Assembly: GCF_033115175.1 (NCBI RefSeq)
Contig: NC_084830.1
Span: 38,943,409 to 39,007,408, forward strand
Length of the DNA stretch: 64,000 bases
Reading direction: 5' to 3'
Source: Lepus europaeus
Taxonomy: Eukaryota; Chordata; Mammalia; Lagomorpha; Leporidae
The translations under genes and the position numbers were made by a program. Numbering within the stretch: the stretch's first letter is position 1; each line of letters opens with the position of its first letter. The notes under the pieces are model-generated. The model made no database searches. It worked only from the letters and a program-made list of their open reading frames with translations, and was not told the DNA's origin. Shown in pieces: positions 12,081 to 24,510 of this stretch.

Positions 12081-12599
12081 TTAAAACCGGTGTCCGATTT
12101 GATTTACAAAGCAGTTTTCATCTTGCTACTCCCCGAAGCAGCCACCCTGCATCCCTTCAGTTTTACCTCCATCCATTCTTCTGCCCCAGCTTCTCATGAT
12201 GTCCTCCTCTGTGTGGCTTTGTTTCCAGCTCCATGGCTCCCCGAAGCAGCTCTCGTGAAGGCCACCTCCATCTCCTTCAAGGTCGGATCCAGTGACCTTT
12301 CTCAGCCTCAGCTTCTTTGACTCATCTCCTGGCGGGGCACTGAGAACTCTCCCTGAGTGCTTCTCATAGATGGGACCTGAGACTGAACTGACCCCTTTAC
12401 TTTTCTATGCACTTTTAGTTGGTCTTTGATATGTGTCCTTCCTGCTGCCCTTTAAGTCAGAGCATTTCCCTGGGTTCTCTCCTTACAGCTTTGCTTTTCC
12501 CCTCTCTCCTCTTCATGGCAAGGATTGCACCTGCTGTCCTCTCACACATGATGACACGTATGCAGCCAGAGTGGTGATCCACAAATGGCCAGTCTTTTG
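12081..12599. other. Intergenic, possibly old LINE sequence
   Basis: C/T-rich on plus with L2-like flavour but no clear match; the 129-codon frame 11931-12320 crosses the L2/MIR fragment and is not a gene. Confidence 0.4.
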
Positions 12600-12930
12600 C
12601 TGGGGGCCCATGTGGGATTATTATCTTGCATTCATCTGATCTCAGGAGTGATCCTGTGACTTGCTTTGCTAATGGAATGTGAGGAGAAAATATCTCATGT
12701 CAACAGAAGTTGCATGAGCCAGTGCTTCCTTGTGATGTTGTCCCTTCCTCATGCTGCAGGCAGTGGGAACATGCTGAGATGGAGGCTCCCCTGCGCTGAG
12801 TGCCCGAGTACCGAGGACAAATGAGGCTCTGCCCAACCGTGGTGAACACGGAGCCTGAGTCACAGTAAGCTCCATCTGTGGTAGCACAGCTGGCTGTCAT
12901 GGCTCAATCTAGCCCATCCTCACTGACACA
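12600..12930 (+). mobile_element. Ancient LTR-like fragment (MaLR-like, uncertain)
   Basis: gtgacttgctttgctaatgg, aatgtgaggagaa and agcccatcctcactgacaca resemble an old MaLR-type LTR. Family not certain. Confidence 0.4.
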
Positions 12931-13039
12931 GCACTGCAGCCTGACTTGTTCTGGAAGCCCAAGTTCTGCTCCTCCAGCTGCCTTTAAGATTTATATATGG
13001 ATTTACTAACTGTAGTGTAAGCCTGACATATCTATATCT

Positions 13040-14230
13040 GTGTTCATTATTTTTCCTCCTCAATCCTAAACCATCCCTCTTCTTGACTTTTCTATTTTGG
13101 TCAAGGACATCAACACTCTTCTAAAAGCTTCCTACTCTTCTGTGAATTTTATATGACCACATATCACACTTTGTCCTGCTTTATGACTCAGGCTTGTGGG
13201 CTCCTCAGATGCTCCTTGGTCCCAGCCTTCGTCCCTTCCTTCCTGCACTATTTTACTTCTTGAGTCATCTTGCAGCTTCCATTCTCTTCCCTTTCCTGGT
13301 CCATTGCTCCTCCTTTTTCATTGGCTATTCATGAGTGTGATAAACATAAACACCCAGATCATATTAATCTCTTGTTCAAAAACTCCAAGGTGTTACCATT
13401 GTCTACTGAATATGCTCATAGTCATTGATCTGGCATTTAAGACCCTATTTTCTCTCACCCCAGTTACTCCTTCGCATGGATCTTAGTTAGTGCTAAACAC
13501 TTAACTCACCATGAATGGGATGTATCCTGTGGTGATTCATTTTATGTGTCAGTTTGGCTGGCACAAATGCCCAGGATGCCTAGATATCTGGTGTGCCTGT
13601 GTGGGTGTTTCTGGAAGAGATTAGCACTTGGGTTGGTGAACTGAATAAACAGCAGATGTGCCCTCTCCAGTGTGAGTGGGTGTAATCCAACCTATTGAGG
13701 GCTCAACCAGGTCAAAAAGGCATGGAAGGATTGAATCCTCTCTCAGCTTGACTACTGCAGCTAGGACTTGAACTTGGGCTTACACGGCTTTCAAGCCTTC
13801 CAGTTTGGATTGGAATTTACATCACTGGCTTTCCTGGGTCTCCAGCTTGCAGACAATGGATCATGAGACTTCCTAGTCTCCATAATCACACAAGCCCATT
13901 CCTAATAATAGATTTTATTCTGCACAAAGAGTATATCCGTATTCTATCAGTTCTGCTTCTCTAGAGAACCTTGACTCACACATACCCTAAGTTTGCTTAA
14001 CTGTGGTGCTCTTGAATTTAATTTCCTGTCCTTGGGATGCTTTCATTCCTGCACCCTCCTGTTAAAACTCAGGTTCAGTTTCAAAACCCTGCTGAGATGC
14101 CACCTCCTCTGTAGACCCTTCTCTGACCACTCCAACCAAGAGTGACTGCACAACCCACTTGCTCTGCTCTATTTCTTCCTATCAAAGCAATTTCTGCAGA
14201 TCTCTCATCTTCCTTGGAGAGTGGAATTTT
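13040..14230 (+). mobile_element. L2-like LINE fragment, split by an LTR
   Basis: Segments such as atctggcatttaagacccta, ctgagatgccacctcctctg and agacccttctctgaccactc resemble the L2 consensus as I remember it. It continues on both sides of 13529-13982. Confidence 0.5.
13529..13982 (+). mobile_element. Solo LTR, ERVL (MLT2-like)
   Basis: tgtggtgattcattttatgt start, gtgggtgtttctggaagaga, gtgggtgtaatccaacctat, ctttcctgggtctccagctt, then ttctgcttctctagagaacc and a ctcacaca end. TG...CA ends and the internal blocks agree with MLT2 LTRs from memory. There is no internal retroviral sequence. Confidence 0.65.
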
Positions 14231-14587
14231 CTATACAAAGTCACCATATTCTGGACATCTTTGGCTCCCCTACAGAGCACAGCAGCTAATTTTTATTTTC
14301 CTGTAAACATAATTGACTGAAGAATCACCAGAACATGACTTCAATTCACAGAAAAGTTGTGTGACTAAGCAAAGAGAATTCATGTGAGAATTTCAACTGT
14401 TGATGAAACAAGTGGTTGTATCAATATTAGGCAATAATTAGTGTTATTTTTTAGTTTTGCAACTAATAAAAAATGGTCCCACACTTGGGTTTTGAAATTT
14501 CATTTTATCCAAATTAGACATTTACTGTTGGTGATAATAGCCACTTACATTTTGGAAACATCTGTAGTTCACCATCACCTCCCAGTA
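14231..14587. other. Intergenic, nothing recognised
   Basis: AT-rich; no gene signal. Confidence 0.5.
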
Positions 14588-14772
14588 TAACACATGGGAG
14601 ACCTGGAAGATGCTCTTGGCTCCTGGCTTCAGATCAGCCCAGCTCCAGCCATTAGGACCACTTGGGGAGTGAATCAGTGGATGGAAGATCTTTCTCTCTG
14701 TCTGACCCTCTCTCTGTCTGTAACTCTGCCTCTCAAATAAACAAATACATATTTTTTTTTAAAAAAAAAAAG
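14588..14772 (+). mobile_element. C-type SINE, 5'-truncated
   Basis: Begins at cacatgggagacctggaaga and continues to ctctcaaataaacaaataca plus A run. No tRNA-like head. Confidence 0.8.
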
Positions 14773-14904
14773 AGAACTAGAAAAAGGAAGTATTATTAGA
14801 TATGTAAAGGATTTTTTCTTCTCAGTTTCTTTGAAATGTAATTGACTAATATTTTAAAATAGTACGTTGTATTATGGCAATTAGTTTGTTACATAAACAA
14901 CTTT

Positions 14905-15236
14905 TTTTTAAAAGATTTTATTTATTTATTTGAAAGAGTTACACAGAGAGAGGAGGAGAGACAGAGAGAGAAAGGGAGGTCTTCCATCCACTGGTTCACT
15001 CCCCAGTTGGCTGCAACAGTCAGAGCCCTGATGATCCAAAGCCAGGAGCCAGGAGGTTCTTCTGGGTCTCCCACGTGGGTACAGGAATGCAAGCACTTGG
15101 GCCATCTTCTACTGCTTTCCCAGTCCATAGCAGAGGGCTGAATCAGAAGTGGAATAGCCGGGACTCGAACTGGTGCTCCTATGGGATGCCGGCACTGCTG
15201 GTGGCGGCTCTACCCGCTATGCCACAGCGACAGCCC
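14905..15236 (-). mobile_element. C-type SINE with duplication
   Basis: aaaagattttatttatttatttgaaag start to gctatgccacagcgacagcc. Flanks cataaacaa on both sides (14892 and 15237 regions). Confidence 0.87.
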
Positions 15237-15289
15237 CATAAACAAACTATTTGACAACAATAGCAAAATAGGCAAAGTAAGTAGAATTT

Positions 15290-17180
15290 TGCTGCTGTAA
15301 GATTCTCACATTTTATGTGATTTGTAAAATATCAACTCTAAGTTGAAGTTAATACAACCATAAAAATTAATCAAAGCAAGTAGAGGATTAAAAGTGGGAT
15401 GTTAAAATATAGAATAATCTAAAAGACAGGGAAAGAAGAATAGATAAAATTATATAAGATAACTTGGAAATGAATGTCAAGATGGTAGACTTAAACTCAG
15501 CCATATTAACAATTACATTCAATGTAAATAAATGTAACATTTCAATTAAAAAGCAGAAGTCATCAGACTAGATTAAAAAGCAAAACAAACCTTATACTGC
15601 CTAAAAGAGACAGTGATGCTATTTCAATAAACCGGCACAGACAGATTAAAAGGCTGGAAACACTGTGTATAAGGATGACGGCATAGGCAGCACATCAACA
15701 TAAACTCCCAGATAAGGAACATTACCCACGATAAGCTGTTTAATTCATCAGGAGAAGAGAGTAATAATGTCTCCTATATAGTTAGTAACAGATGTTCAGA
15801 ATTCATGAACAGAAGTGACGGAGTTAAAAGAAGAAATGGACTCACTTAGGAACAGAGATTTCAGTACTTCTCTTTTAGTAACTGATAACATCAGATAATC
15901 AATATGGATATAAAATATTATAACAATAATATCAATCAACTTGACCTACTTAATAGTTATAGAAGACTAACACTACACCCAACACCTGAGAAGTATATGT
16001 CCTTTTCAAGTACACTTGGCATGTCCACAAGGTCAGTAAGGACTTGGACAATAAGTTTCAAAAAATCAAAATCTTGTAGTTTTATTTTTAACCAAATCAG
16101 AATTAATTAAAATTCAATAACAATAATATGGCTAGAAAACTCCCAAATCTTTGGAATTACTACACTTCTACATAGCCCATGGATCCAAATAGCAATCACA
16201 AGGTAATAAAATATGAGAGCTGAATAATAATAAAAATACAAGTCAACATTTGTGAGATGCAGTGAAGTAGTGTTTTGGAAGAAATATAACATAACCTTAA
16301 GAATTATATTAGAAAAGAAGAAAGGTTTAAAATCAGTTATCCAAGCTTCCACTTTAAAAAAAAAAAACACTAAAAGAACAAAGAAAATAAGGAGGTAGAA
16401 AGCAATAAAGATCAGAAATCTATGAGATACAAAACAAAGAATAGAGAAATATTACAGACCTCAACAGTGACACAGTGAGAAGATTAACAAAATTAATGAA
16501 CCTGTAGCAAGATTGATCAGGAGAGAAAATTATCAGGATTGTGAGTAAAAAGGGATAATCATGTCAGATTTTATGAACACTGGAAGACTTACAAAAATAT
16601 TGCAAAAGCTTATTGTAATGGTAAATATACTAATTTATATAAAATTTAAAAATCCCCTTAAGGGAATTTTCTGATACTCTAGAAGTCTCTTATTTACACA
16701 GTGAATTTAACTTATAACCAAAATCTTCCCATTAAAAAAAAAAAAAAAAAGAATGTCAGGGCTGGATGGCTTCACAGGTGAAATCTATCAAATAATTGAA
16801 AAAGAAAAATGCCAGTCTTAACAAGTTCATTCAGAAAATAAAGGTAGAGATATTTTCCAGTTAGTTTTTTCACAAGACCATCATAACCCAGATATGAAAT
16901 ATGACAAACATATTAGAGGAAAAAATTAGAGACCATTATCTCATGAATAGAGACAAGGGAATTCTTAATAAAATGTTATCATTTGGATCCAGCAATATAT
17001 TAAAGTGATAACGCATCATGGTCAAGTTTGGAATCTTTCCAAATTCTCAAATGGTTTATCACTGGAAAAATCAATCACTATAGGTCATCATATTAACAGA
17101 CTATCAGAGAAAAAACACACAATGATCCCAACAGAAGCAGAAAAAGTATTTGACAAATTTAAAATGTATTTGTGATATGA
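15290..17180 (+). mobile_element. Old L1 ORF2 fragment
   Basis: Plus-oriented degenerate ORF2: the endonuclease-to-RT region with gactagattaaaaagcaaaa, actgcctaaaagagacagtg, ggctggatggcttcacaggt and gcagaaaaagtatttgacaa. A SINE (17191-17531) interrupts its 3' end. No open frame. Confidence 0.65.
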
Positions 17181-17190
17181 AAATATTTTT

Positions 17191-17531
17191 AAAAATTTTA
17201 AAAGATTTATTTATTTATTTGAAAGTCAGAGTTACACAGAGAGAGGAGAGGCAGAGAGAGAGAGGTCTTCCATCCGATGGTTCACCCCCCAGTTGGCTGC
17301 AACAGCCAAAACTGCACCGGTCCGAAGCCAGGAGCCAGGAGCCAGGAGCTTTGTCCTGGTCTACCATGTGGGTGCAGGGGCCCAAGAACCTGGGCCATCT
17401 TCTACTGCTTTCCCAGGTCATGGCAGAGAGCTGGATCAGAAGAGGAGCAGCCAGGACTAGAACCCGCACCCATATGGGATGCCGGCACATCAGGCCAGGG
17501 CGTTAACCCGCTGAGCCAAGCTCAGGCCCCC
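17191..17531 (-). mobile_element. C-type SINE with duplication
   Basis: aaaagatttatttatttatttg start to gagccaagctcaggcccc. tgatatgaaaat occurs on both sides (about 17174 and 17534), inside the old L1 fragment. Confidence 0.88.
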
Positions 17532-17586
17532 TATGATATGAAAATTAAGAATAAAAGGGAACTTCCTTAATATGATAAAAAGTATT

Positions 17587-17934
17587 GGGGGCCGTTGCTG
17601 TGATGCAGTAGGTTAATCCTCTGCCTGTGGCGCTGGCATCCCATATGGGCACCAGTTCTAGTCTCGGCTGCTCCACTTCTGATCCAGCAGAGCTGTGGCC
17701 TGAGAAAGCAGTAGAAGATGGCCCAAGTGCTTGGGCCCCTGCACCCACATGGGAGACCTGGAGGAAGCTCCTGGCTCCTGGCTTCAGATCGGCTCAGCTC
17801 TGGACGTTGCAGCCAATTGGGGAGTGAACCAGCGGAAGGAAGACCTTTCTCTCTTTCTCTCTCTCTTCCTCTCACTGTCTGTAATTCTGCCTCTCAAATA
17901 AATAAATAAATAAATAAATAATCTTTTTAAAAAA
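17587..17934 (+). mobile_element. C-type SINE
   Basis: Head gggggccgttgctgtgatgc, full body, tail aaataaataaataaataaataatc. Confidence 0.87.
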
Positions 17935-19675
17935 AACTATGTATAAAAATTCTTGAATTAGTAATCTATCTCCTCCAAGATTAAAAATCTTGGGCAAGAC
18001 TTCCAGGAAAGCACTAAATGTAGCTTCCCAGGTTACTGGTACCCTCTGTCTTCCCTCTTACTCTTATTTTCATTTTTCCAAGAGTGTAGATGTGACAGCA
18101 AGAGCTGCAGCTATCATCTTGTATCCAAGAAGTAACCTTGAAAAAACACGAGCGTCTATAATTTTAAGATACGTGTACTGAGGACTCTATTACTTATGGC
18201 TGAATGCAATTCCCAATTGATACAAAAAATAACTTTGGTTACTGTGCACTTGCTATATGCAGACTGTGTTGGATGCAGTCATGTCTTTGTCATGTAAATT
18301 CCTGAAGTCCTTCGTTATAAGCATTTTATCCTTGTTTATTGGTGAAAATAGAAACAGATGACCGGACAGTAAGCAGAAAGGCTCACCTCCTTTGAGCAGC
18401 CTTCCAAGAAAATGAACCAAACCTCCTATGCTCCTTTCTCATATGCATCCTATATGGCAGAGGACACAAACCATTTGAGGTACATAGGTCTTTGGCTGTC
18501 TGAATATTTGGAAAAAATGTATAACTTGGGGAATATACTGACTTACTTGTACCATGTTATCCAGAATTGTCATTATTAAGATCAAATTATGTGTTTGAGG
18601 CAAGAGCAAGCGGCAATCAGAAAGTCTCACGATTTGGACACCAAGAACGGCACATGCCTGCATTGTCCAGGTTCCTTCCAGGACTACTGGTGGCTGATGC
18701 CTCCCTTTGCATTCCTTGGGTGCCAGAGCCCTCTCCTATGTCTCATGTGCTCAGATCCTATTTTATGAGTGCTAAAGAATGTGTTCGAAATGTAGCTGAT
18801 GGACTATCCAGCTCAAAATATTTTGGGCCGGGCAGGTTAATGCTTTGATACATCCATTTTAGAAGAACAGAGAGGAAAAAGAACAGACACACAAAAGGTG
18901 ACCGCAGCAAGGGCAAGGTGCTGCCAATGGCTACTCACTGTGCTGCAAAAACAAGGCCTTTCTTTCTAGGACAGCAGTGCTGCTCTGGGGTGGTCCGTGC
19001 ACTTCCAGGGTCCCTGGGCCCCAGGCGTCAAGTGTCTTCTTAACAGCATGAGCTCTCTCTCCCCCCACCGACATCAAGGTGCTCCCAACTCTTCAGAAAG
19101 ACCCTGGATGCAATTTTATAATTGAAGGTAGCCTCTAAGGATTGGTTCCTGTTTCCGTTTTGTTTCTGGTTCTCACATTCACCTTGCTTACCTGCCTTGC
19201 TCTGAGCTAGGTCTACACAAAAAAGGACCAAATTCTACCCAAGGAAAATAGACCAAATTCTAATTCAGGGATTGGTTGTTTTGAAAATACTTTCTTTTCT
19301 TACAGTCTTCTTCCCTCTCCCTCCTCCTACCTCCAATTCCCCTTTCATGCCCTGAACAAAGAGTTCCAGCTTTGAATGAAGAGTCCAGTACCAAAATAGG
19401 ATGTGTTGTGAAAACAGAGAAGCCAGGACAGATGCACTTTTAATATGCAGATGGTTGCTGAAAGCCAGTTTACTTGCAAGTAACATGATTCCTGGACATT
19501 CTTAAGAGCCTGTTTCTTACATGATTCTAAGACTTGAGACTTTGTGTTATACCTCATCACTTCTCTCCAAGAACCCTGAAGAACTCGACTTCTGGTTTTT
19601 TGGACCCAGAATCCTTTCTCTCATAGTCTTTGGGCATTGGGTTTGTACCTGAGGGTGGACTGAATTGGCAGCTTT
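17935..19675. other. Intergenic, one MIR-like piece
   Basis: Apart from 18225-18375 nothing is recognised. Confidence 0.5.
18225..18375 (-). mobile_element. MIR-like fragment
   Basis: gcacttgctatatgcagact, then ataagcattttatccttg and gaaaatagaaacagatgacc. Diverged. Confidence 0.4.
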
Positions 19676-19691
19676 AAATGCTCAGTGCTGG

Positions 19692-19906
19692 AGAAGGATG
19701 GCCCAGGTCCTTGGGCCCTGCACCTGCATGGGAGATCAGGAGGAAGCACCTGGCTCCTGGCTTCAGATTGACGTAGCGCGCTGGCCGTGGCGGCCATTTA
19801 GGGGGTGAACCAACGGAAGGAAGACCTTTCTCTTTGTCTCTCTCTCTCACTGTCTAACTCTGCCTGTCAAAAAATAAAAAATAAATAAAAATAAAAATAA
19901 GTAAAT
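19692..19906 (+). mobile_element. C-type SINE, young group, 5'-truncated with 17-bp duplication
   Basis: Starts inside the SINE body (aggatggcccaggtccttgg) and ends ctgcctgtcaaaaaataaaa with a long A-rich tail. The duplication aaatgctcagtgctgga lies at 19676-19692 and 19907-19923. Confidence 0.9.
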
Positions 19907-20000
19907 AAATGCTCAGTGCTGGACAGATCTCAGAACATCATGATGACTCTACCCCTCAGCCCCTCTTCTCAAAAGCTTTGGAGATTTTTTGTTTTGACTG

Positions 20001-20038
20001 TTGTGTGTGGTGTGTGTGTGTCTGTGTCTGTGTGTGTT
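20001..20038. repeat. TG-rich microsatellite
   Basis: (TG)n with GG and CT interruptions. Confidence 0.85.
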
Positions 20039-20068
20039 TTAAATGATGTCATAAATAAAGTACGTTTT

Positions 20069-20388
20069 AGGGCTGGCACTGTGGTGTAGCAGGGTAAGCC
20101 TCTGCCTGTGGCACCAGCATCCCATATGGGTGCTGATTTGAGTGCTGGCTGCTCCACTTCCAATCCTGCTCCCTGCTGATGGCCTGGGAGAGCAGTGAAA
20201 ATGGCTCAGGTGCCTGGGTCCCTGAACCCACAAGGGAGACCAGGAAGAAGCTCCTGGCTTCGGATCTGCCCAACTCTGATCACTGAGGCCATTTAAAGAG
20301 TGAACCAGCGGAAGGAAGCCCTCTCTCTGTGTCTCTCCCTCTCTATCTGTAACTCTGCCTCTCAAATAAATAAATAAATCTTTAAAGA
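20069..20388 (+). mobile_element. C-type SINE
   Basis: Head agggctggcactgtggtgta, tail ctcaaataaataaataaatc. Confidence 0.87.
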
Positions 20389-20937
20389 TTAAATACTATT
20401 TCATGGATGTTCGTACACAAAGCTCTATGACAAAATAAGAATGCACTCAGCAACACAAAGCTTTTCTCACGACGTCCACTATTTCTCCTGCTAGAGCTTG
20501 AGACTTGCCAAGAAAGCCTTGTACTTGTCTGTCACTGTTTTGCTGCCATGTTGCGCCTCACTACCCAGACAGGGCCTGAGTTGTTGCTGGGTCCGGATCG
20601 GGCTACCCAGTGTATCGTCAGAGTCCCATTGTTATCCGCAGGGGCTCTGCAGTCTTGGGTGACTGTGACCCCCCACGCCCTCCCCCCACAAGAAGCCTGG
20701 TGTCCCCACTCACCCAGACCTAGGCATGGGAAGCCCAGACTTTTGAGGTGAGAACTGGAGCTGAGCCAGACCTAGTTCCTCGCTGAGGAAACAAAGGTGC
20801 AGCACCCACATCTGAGGATCCAGAGGGCCCCCTTCTCCCACCTGCTTTGATGTCCACAGGCTGGGATGTCCCCTCCCATCCTTGATTCTGCAGGGCACAC
20901 AGAGCCAGCCCATGCAGAATGAAACTTCCCCACAGCA

Positions 20938-21245
20938 TTTTAAAGAAAGATTTATTTACAGACACAGAGAGAGGAGCAACAGAGAGAAAGGTCTTCCATC
21001 CGCTGGTTCACTCCTCAAAAGGTCCTAATGGCTGGAGCTGGGCTGATCTGAAGCTGGGAGCCAGGAGCTTCTTCCTGGTCTCTCATGTGGGTGCAGGGGT
21101 GAAATCACTTGGGCCATTTTCAACTGCTTTCCCAGGCCATAGCAGAGAGCTGGATTGGAAGAGGAGCAGCCGGGACACGAACGGGTGCCCATATGGGATG
21201 CTGGTGCTGCAGGTGGAGGCTTAGCCTTCTATGCCACAGTGGTGC
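20938..21245 (-). mobile_element. C-type SINE
   Basis: aaagaaagatttatttacag start, head tatgccacagtggtgccc. Confidence 0.83.
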
Positions 21246-21319
21246 CCACTCTCCTCCCCCCACCCATGCATTTTGAAAGTTCTGTCTTCTGTTTATTTTT
21301 AAATTTTTTTCTATTTATT

Positions 21320-21357
21320 TTCTTTTTTGTTTGAAAATAAAATGGAGAGATTGAGAA

Positions 21358-21405
<48 letters not shown>

Positions 21406-21655
21406 TCCATCCAGTGGTTCACTCCTCAGATGCCTGCAGTGGCTGGGACTCGGCCAGCTGGAAGGTAGAGCCAGGAACTCAATCCACATCTGTCCCATAG
21501 GTGGCAGGGACCCACTTACTTGAGCCATCATCTGCTGCCTCCCAGGGAGGGCACGAGCAGGAAGTTGGACTGGAAGCCGAGTGGCTGGGGTTCGCAGATG
21601 GGACACAGGTGTCGCAGGCAGCGACCTAAGCTGCTGCCCCAAGCACCTGCCCCTG
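21320..21655 (-). mobile_element. Old C-group SINE with expanded GA tract
   Basis: Diverged body (gcctgcagtggctgggactc, ccatcatctgctgcctccca) with (GA) 21367-21402; head caagcacctgcccc. Confidence 0.7.
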
Positions 21656-21943
21656 CCATTCCTGTCTTCAGTAACTGCCAGGCCGCTGCTCCATTCTGAC
21701 AGGTCCTGGGCTGCTTGCTGCTAGGGATCCCTTACTGGGGCCTGATTAATCACGTAGCCCCGGCCAGTGGATTGCTGCCCTACTGCGACGGGATACGTTC
21801 ATCTCCAGAAATATTCGTACCTCCAAATCCACCAGCGGGTATACCCACCTTGGCCTGGACTGTCCACAGGGAGCTCTGTTTTGCTTGCTTAGAAGGATTT
21901 GTGCCTTAGGTGAGACAGACAGGCAAGGAATAGAATGGTTTTC

Positions 21944-22276
21944 TTTCTTTTTTTTTTTGACAGGCAGAGTGGACAGTGAGAGAGAGAGAGACAGAGAGAA
22001 AGATCTTCCTTTTGCCGTTGGTTCACCCTCCAATGGCCGCCGCGGCTGGCGCATCGCGCTGATCTGAAGCCAGGAGCCAGGTGCTTCCTCCTGGTCTCCC
22101 ATGCGGATGCAGGGCCCAAGGATTTGGGCCATCCTCCACTGCACTCCCGGGCCACAGCAGAGAGCTGGCCTGGAAGAGGGGCAACCAGGACAGCATCCAG
22201 CACCCCGACCGGGACTAGAACCCGGAGTGCCGGCACCGCAGGCGGAGGATTAGCCTACTGAGCCGTGGTGCCAGCC
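21944..22276 (-). mobile_element. C-type SINE, young group, perfect duplication
   Basis: ttttttgacaggcagagtgg start, head ctactgagccgtggtgccag. Duplication tagaatggttttc at 21931-21943 and 22277-22289. Confidence 0.92.
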
Positions 22277-22374
22277 TAGAATGGTTTTCAAGTCATTCTA
22301 ATCAATTGTTCATACTCTTAACGTGGAACACTTGTACATACTTATTTCCCAGCTGAAGATCCAGAAGGTCTTAT

Positions 22375-22480
22375 GGCGTGCAAGGTGCTGTATATCCTAT
22401 GTACCTCATTTCGTTTGATGCCTTTGACAGTCCAGTGAATTGGGAGTTTTACTATTTCCACTTTGCAGGGAATAGGGATG
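22375..22480 (-). mobile_element. MIR-like fragment
   Basis: ctatgtacctcatttcgttt, ggagttttactatttccac. Short and diverged. Confidence 0.4.
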
Positions 22481-23559
22481 ACTTGTTCAGTGCTGAACAG
22501 CAAATAAATGGCATTCCAGGGAGAAGCCAATGGAGCATAATTTTAAAAAACGAGTTTGTGATGTACACACACTGGGAGCAAGTTGCCATCTCGTTATGCA
22601 GTCAGAGCAGTGAGGAAAATGGATGTTGGTCATTATCTGACATGTTTCCTAGCGTTTTAAAATGATGTATTAAAACATTCAGAGGATATAAGGATTATTT
22701 CCTGGCAGACGTGGTAATGATTAAAAAGGCATGGAAGAATCTAGAAAAATTTAAATTATCACTCTAAAATTCCCATGAGAAAGATAAAAGCAAGCAAAAT
22801 ATAGAGAAATATATAAAAATACATAAACAGGTATATAAATAAAACTAAAGTCCCAAACAGTCTGATTACAGAGAGACAGCACTGATGAACTCATTTTAAC
22901 CAATGAGTGTAAAGGGAGGAGACTGGATCCCAGTGAAGGAACAGAACTAGGGCATGACCTGGAGGTGCAGTGGCAGGAGGCTGAAGGTGACTCTGGTAAG
23001 GCTGGGGCAGCACTGACGGCAATGACTACACCTCTTTCAGTTCTTTCGGGCCCATGGAGTTGTCAAGGAGGGGGCAAATCCCTTCTGCTGCGGAGAGGTG
23101 ATGATGGGAAAAAATTGCTAAAACGTCTTCGAATTATCTCTTGCTTCTCTTGTCCACAACTAGAATGATCTTCAGCTGGAAATGGTAAAACTATAGAGCA
23201 GGTCATGATAGGAAAAAGAGCTGTTATTAGGGTGTGCCTACTTTGTGCCGAATTCATATACATTTTCTCATGAAATCCCAATTATAACACAAAAATGTCA
23301 GTGTTAGCATAACCAGCAACCTCTTCCTCCCTTGCTGTACCCTGTCCCTCCATGCTGTTAGCACCAAGACTGCACTACAAGGAAGACACAGTTGATGTCT
23401 GTGGTCATATCTATAGTTCAGTAAATCATTTGAAAAATGTGCAAACGAATTCCCCATGGATAAAGTGGGGGATGTGCATGGTGGATTATGGCCAGGTGCA
23501 GTGGCTTCACAATGGATTGAAGAACCTGGTGTCTTGTCAGAGAATGCAGGGCTGCATCT

Positions 23560-23750
23560 GGATAAGCCACTTCTCAGATGGGAGACCTTGGTCACATTAG
23601 TCAAACTATCTGAACTACCATTTTCTTATCTGCAGACTGAAGACTGTAACACTACTTGCCTCATAAGGTAATCATAAGAGTTAACTTAAATAACATATTA
23701 ACTTTGTAAACTATAAGGTGCTACGTGACAGTCATTATTATTCACATTAA
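23560..23750 (+). mobile_element. MIR element
   Basis: ggataagccacttctcagat, ttttcttatctgcagactga, cttgcctcataaggtaatca and tataaggtgctacgtgac follow the MIR core to 3' layout. Confidence 0.6.
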
Positions 23751-24339
23751 TATTACCCACAGAGAGTTACGAAACTTTGATCTTGGCCCTACTTTGGTCA
23801 ACATTTTACAAAGACATGGATGAAGACTGAGGAAATGCCCTGATCAGGTTTTGGGTAGTGGAAGGTTGTATGTTTAGTGAGTTTCGAAGCTTCAGCATAC
23901 AACAGAGTGAATGCCAGGCTTAGGAGAGTCATAATGTTTTGGTAGACTGGAATGCTAGACAAAACCAGTGAGAAACAATTTAGCAAGAATGAACTTTTTA
24001 ATGTGTGCATGGCTAAAAATGAAATTCCACAAGGACAGAATGAGCAAGCAATTGCCATGATGGCAGAGCTGAGAGATTTGGTTGACCAGTAGCCCAATCT
24101 GACGTGTGAAGTGGCTGCAAAAAGAAGCAACAGGTTCACAAGTGGCACCTACTGAAGCAGAGTCCATAGTACTTGGACCCATACCCAACTACTGTTATTT
24201 CCTTAATTCTGGAGAGGGTGGCTAGAGGACAAATAAGAAGATAAGGTTTCTAGTAAGAGACAGGTGGCTGGGGAGAATAGAAGCATAATTGCAAATCTCA
24301 CCTCTACAGCAATAGCCAACACATCTTTGGTCTTGAATG

Positions 24340-24510
24340 CCTGATATTGTGCTAAGTCTCTTTTCCATGTTACTTCATTTCATCTTCTCAACAGGTGAGC
24401 CAGGCATTGTTATTATTTCCCCTTACCTCATTGTATAGATGTGAAAACAGAATAAATGACTCAATCAAGTTTACATGACTAGTAAGTGAGGGAACACATT
24501 GTTGAACTTG
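24340..24510 (-). mobile_element. MIR element
   Basis: Reverse layout: attgtgctaagtctcttttc, ttcatcttctcaacaggtga, ttgtatagatgtgaaaacag. Confidence 0.6.

Larger units (their letters stand above)
19924..20937. other. Intergenic around one SINE
   Basis: Outside the TG repeat and the SINE at 20069-20388, the stretch 20400-20937 is unique-looking, GC-richer after 20540, with no supported gene. Confidence 0.5.

Noticed and set aside
23495-23520. Alu-like start (ggccaggtgcagtggc)
   Set aside because: Only about 16 bp match, there is no Alu body, and Alu is not found in lagomorphs.
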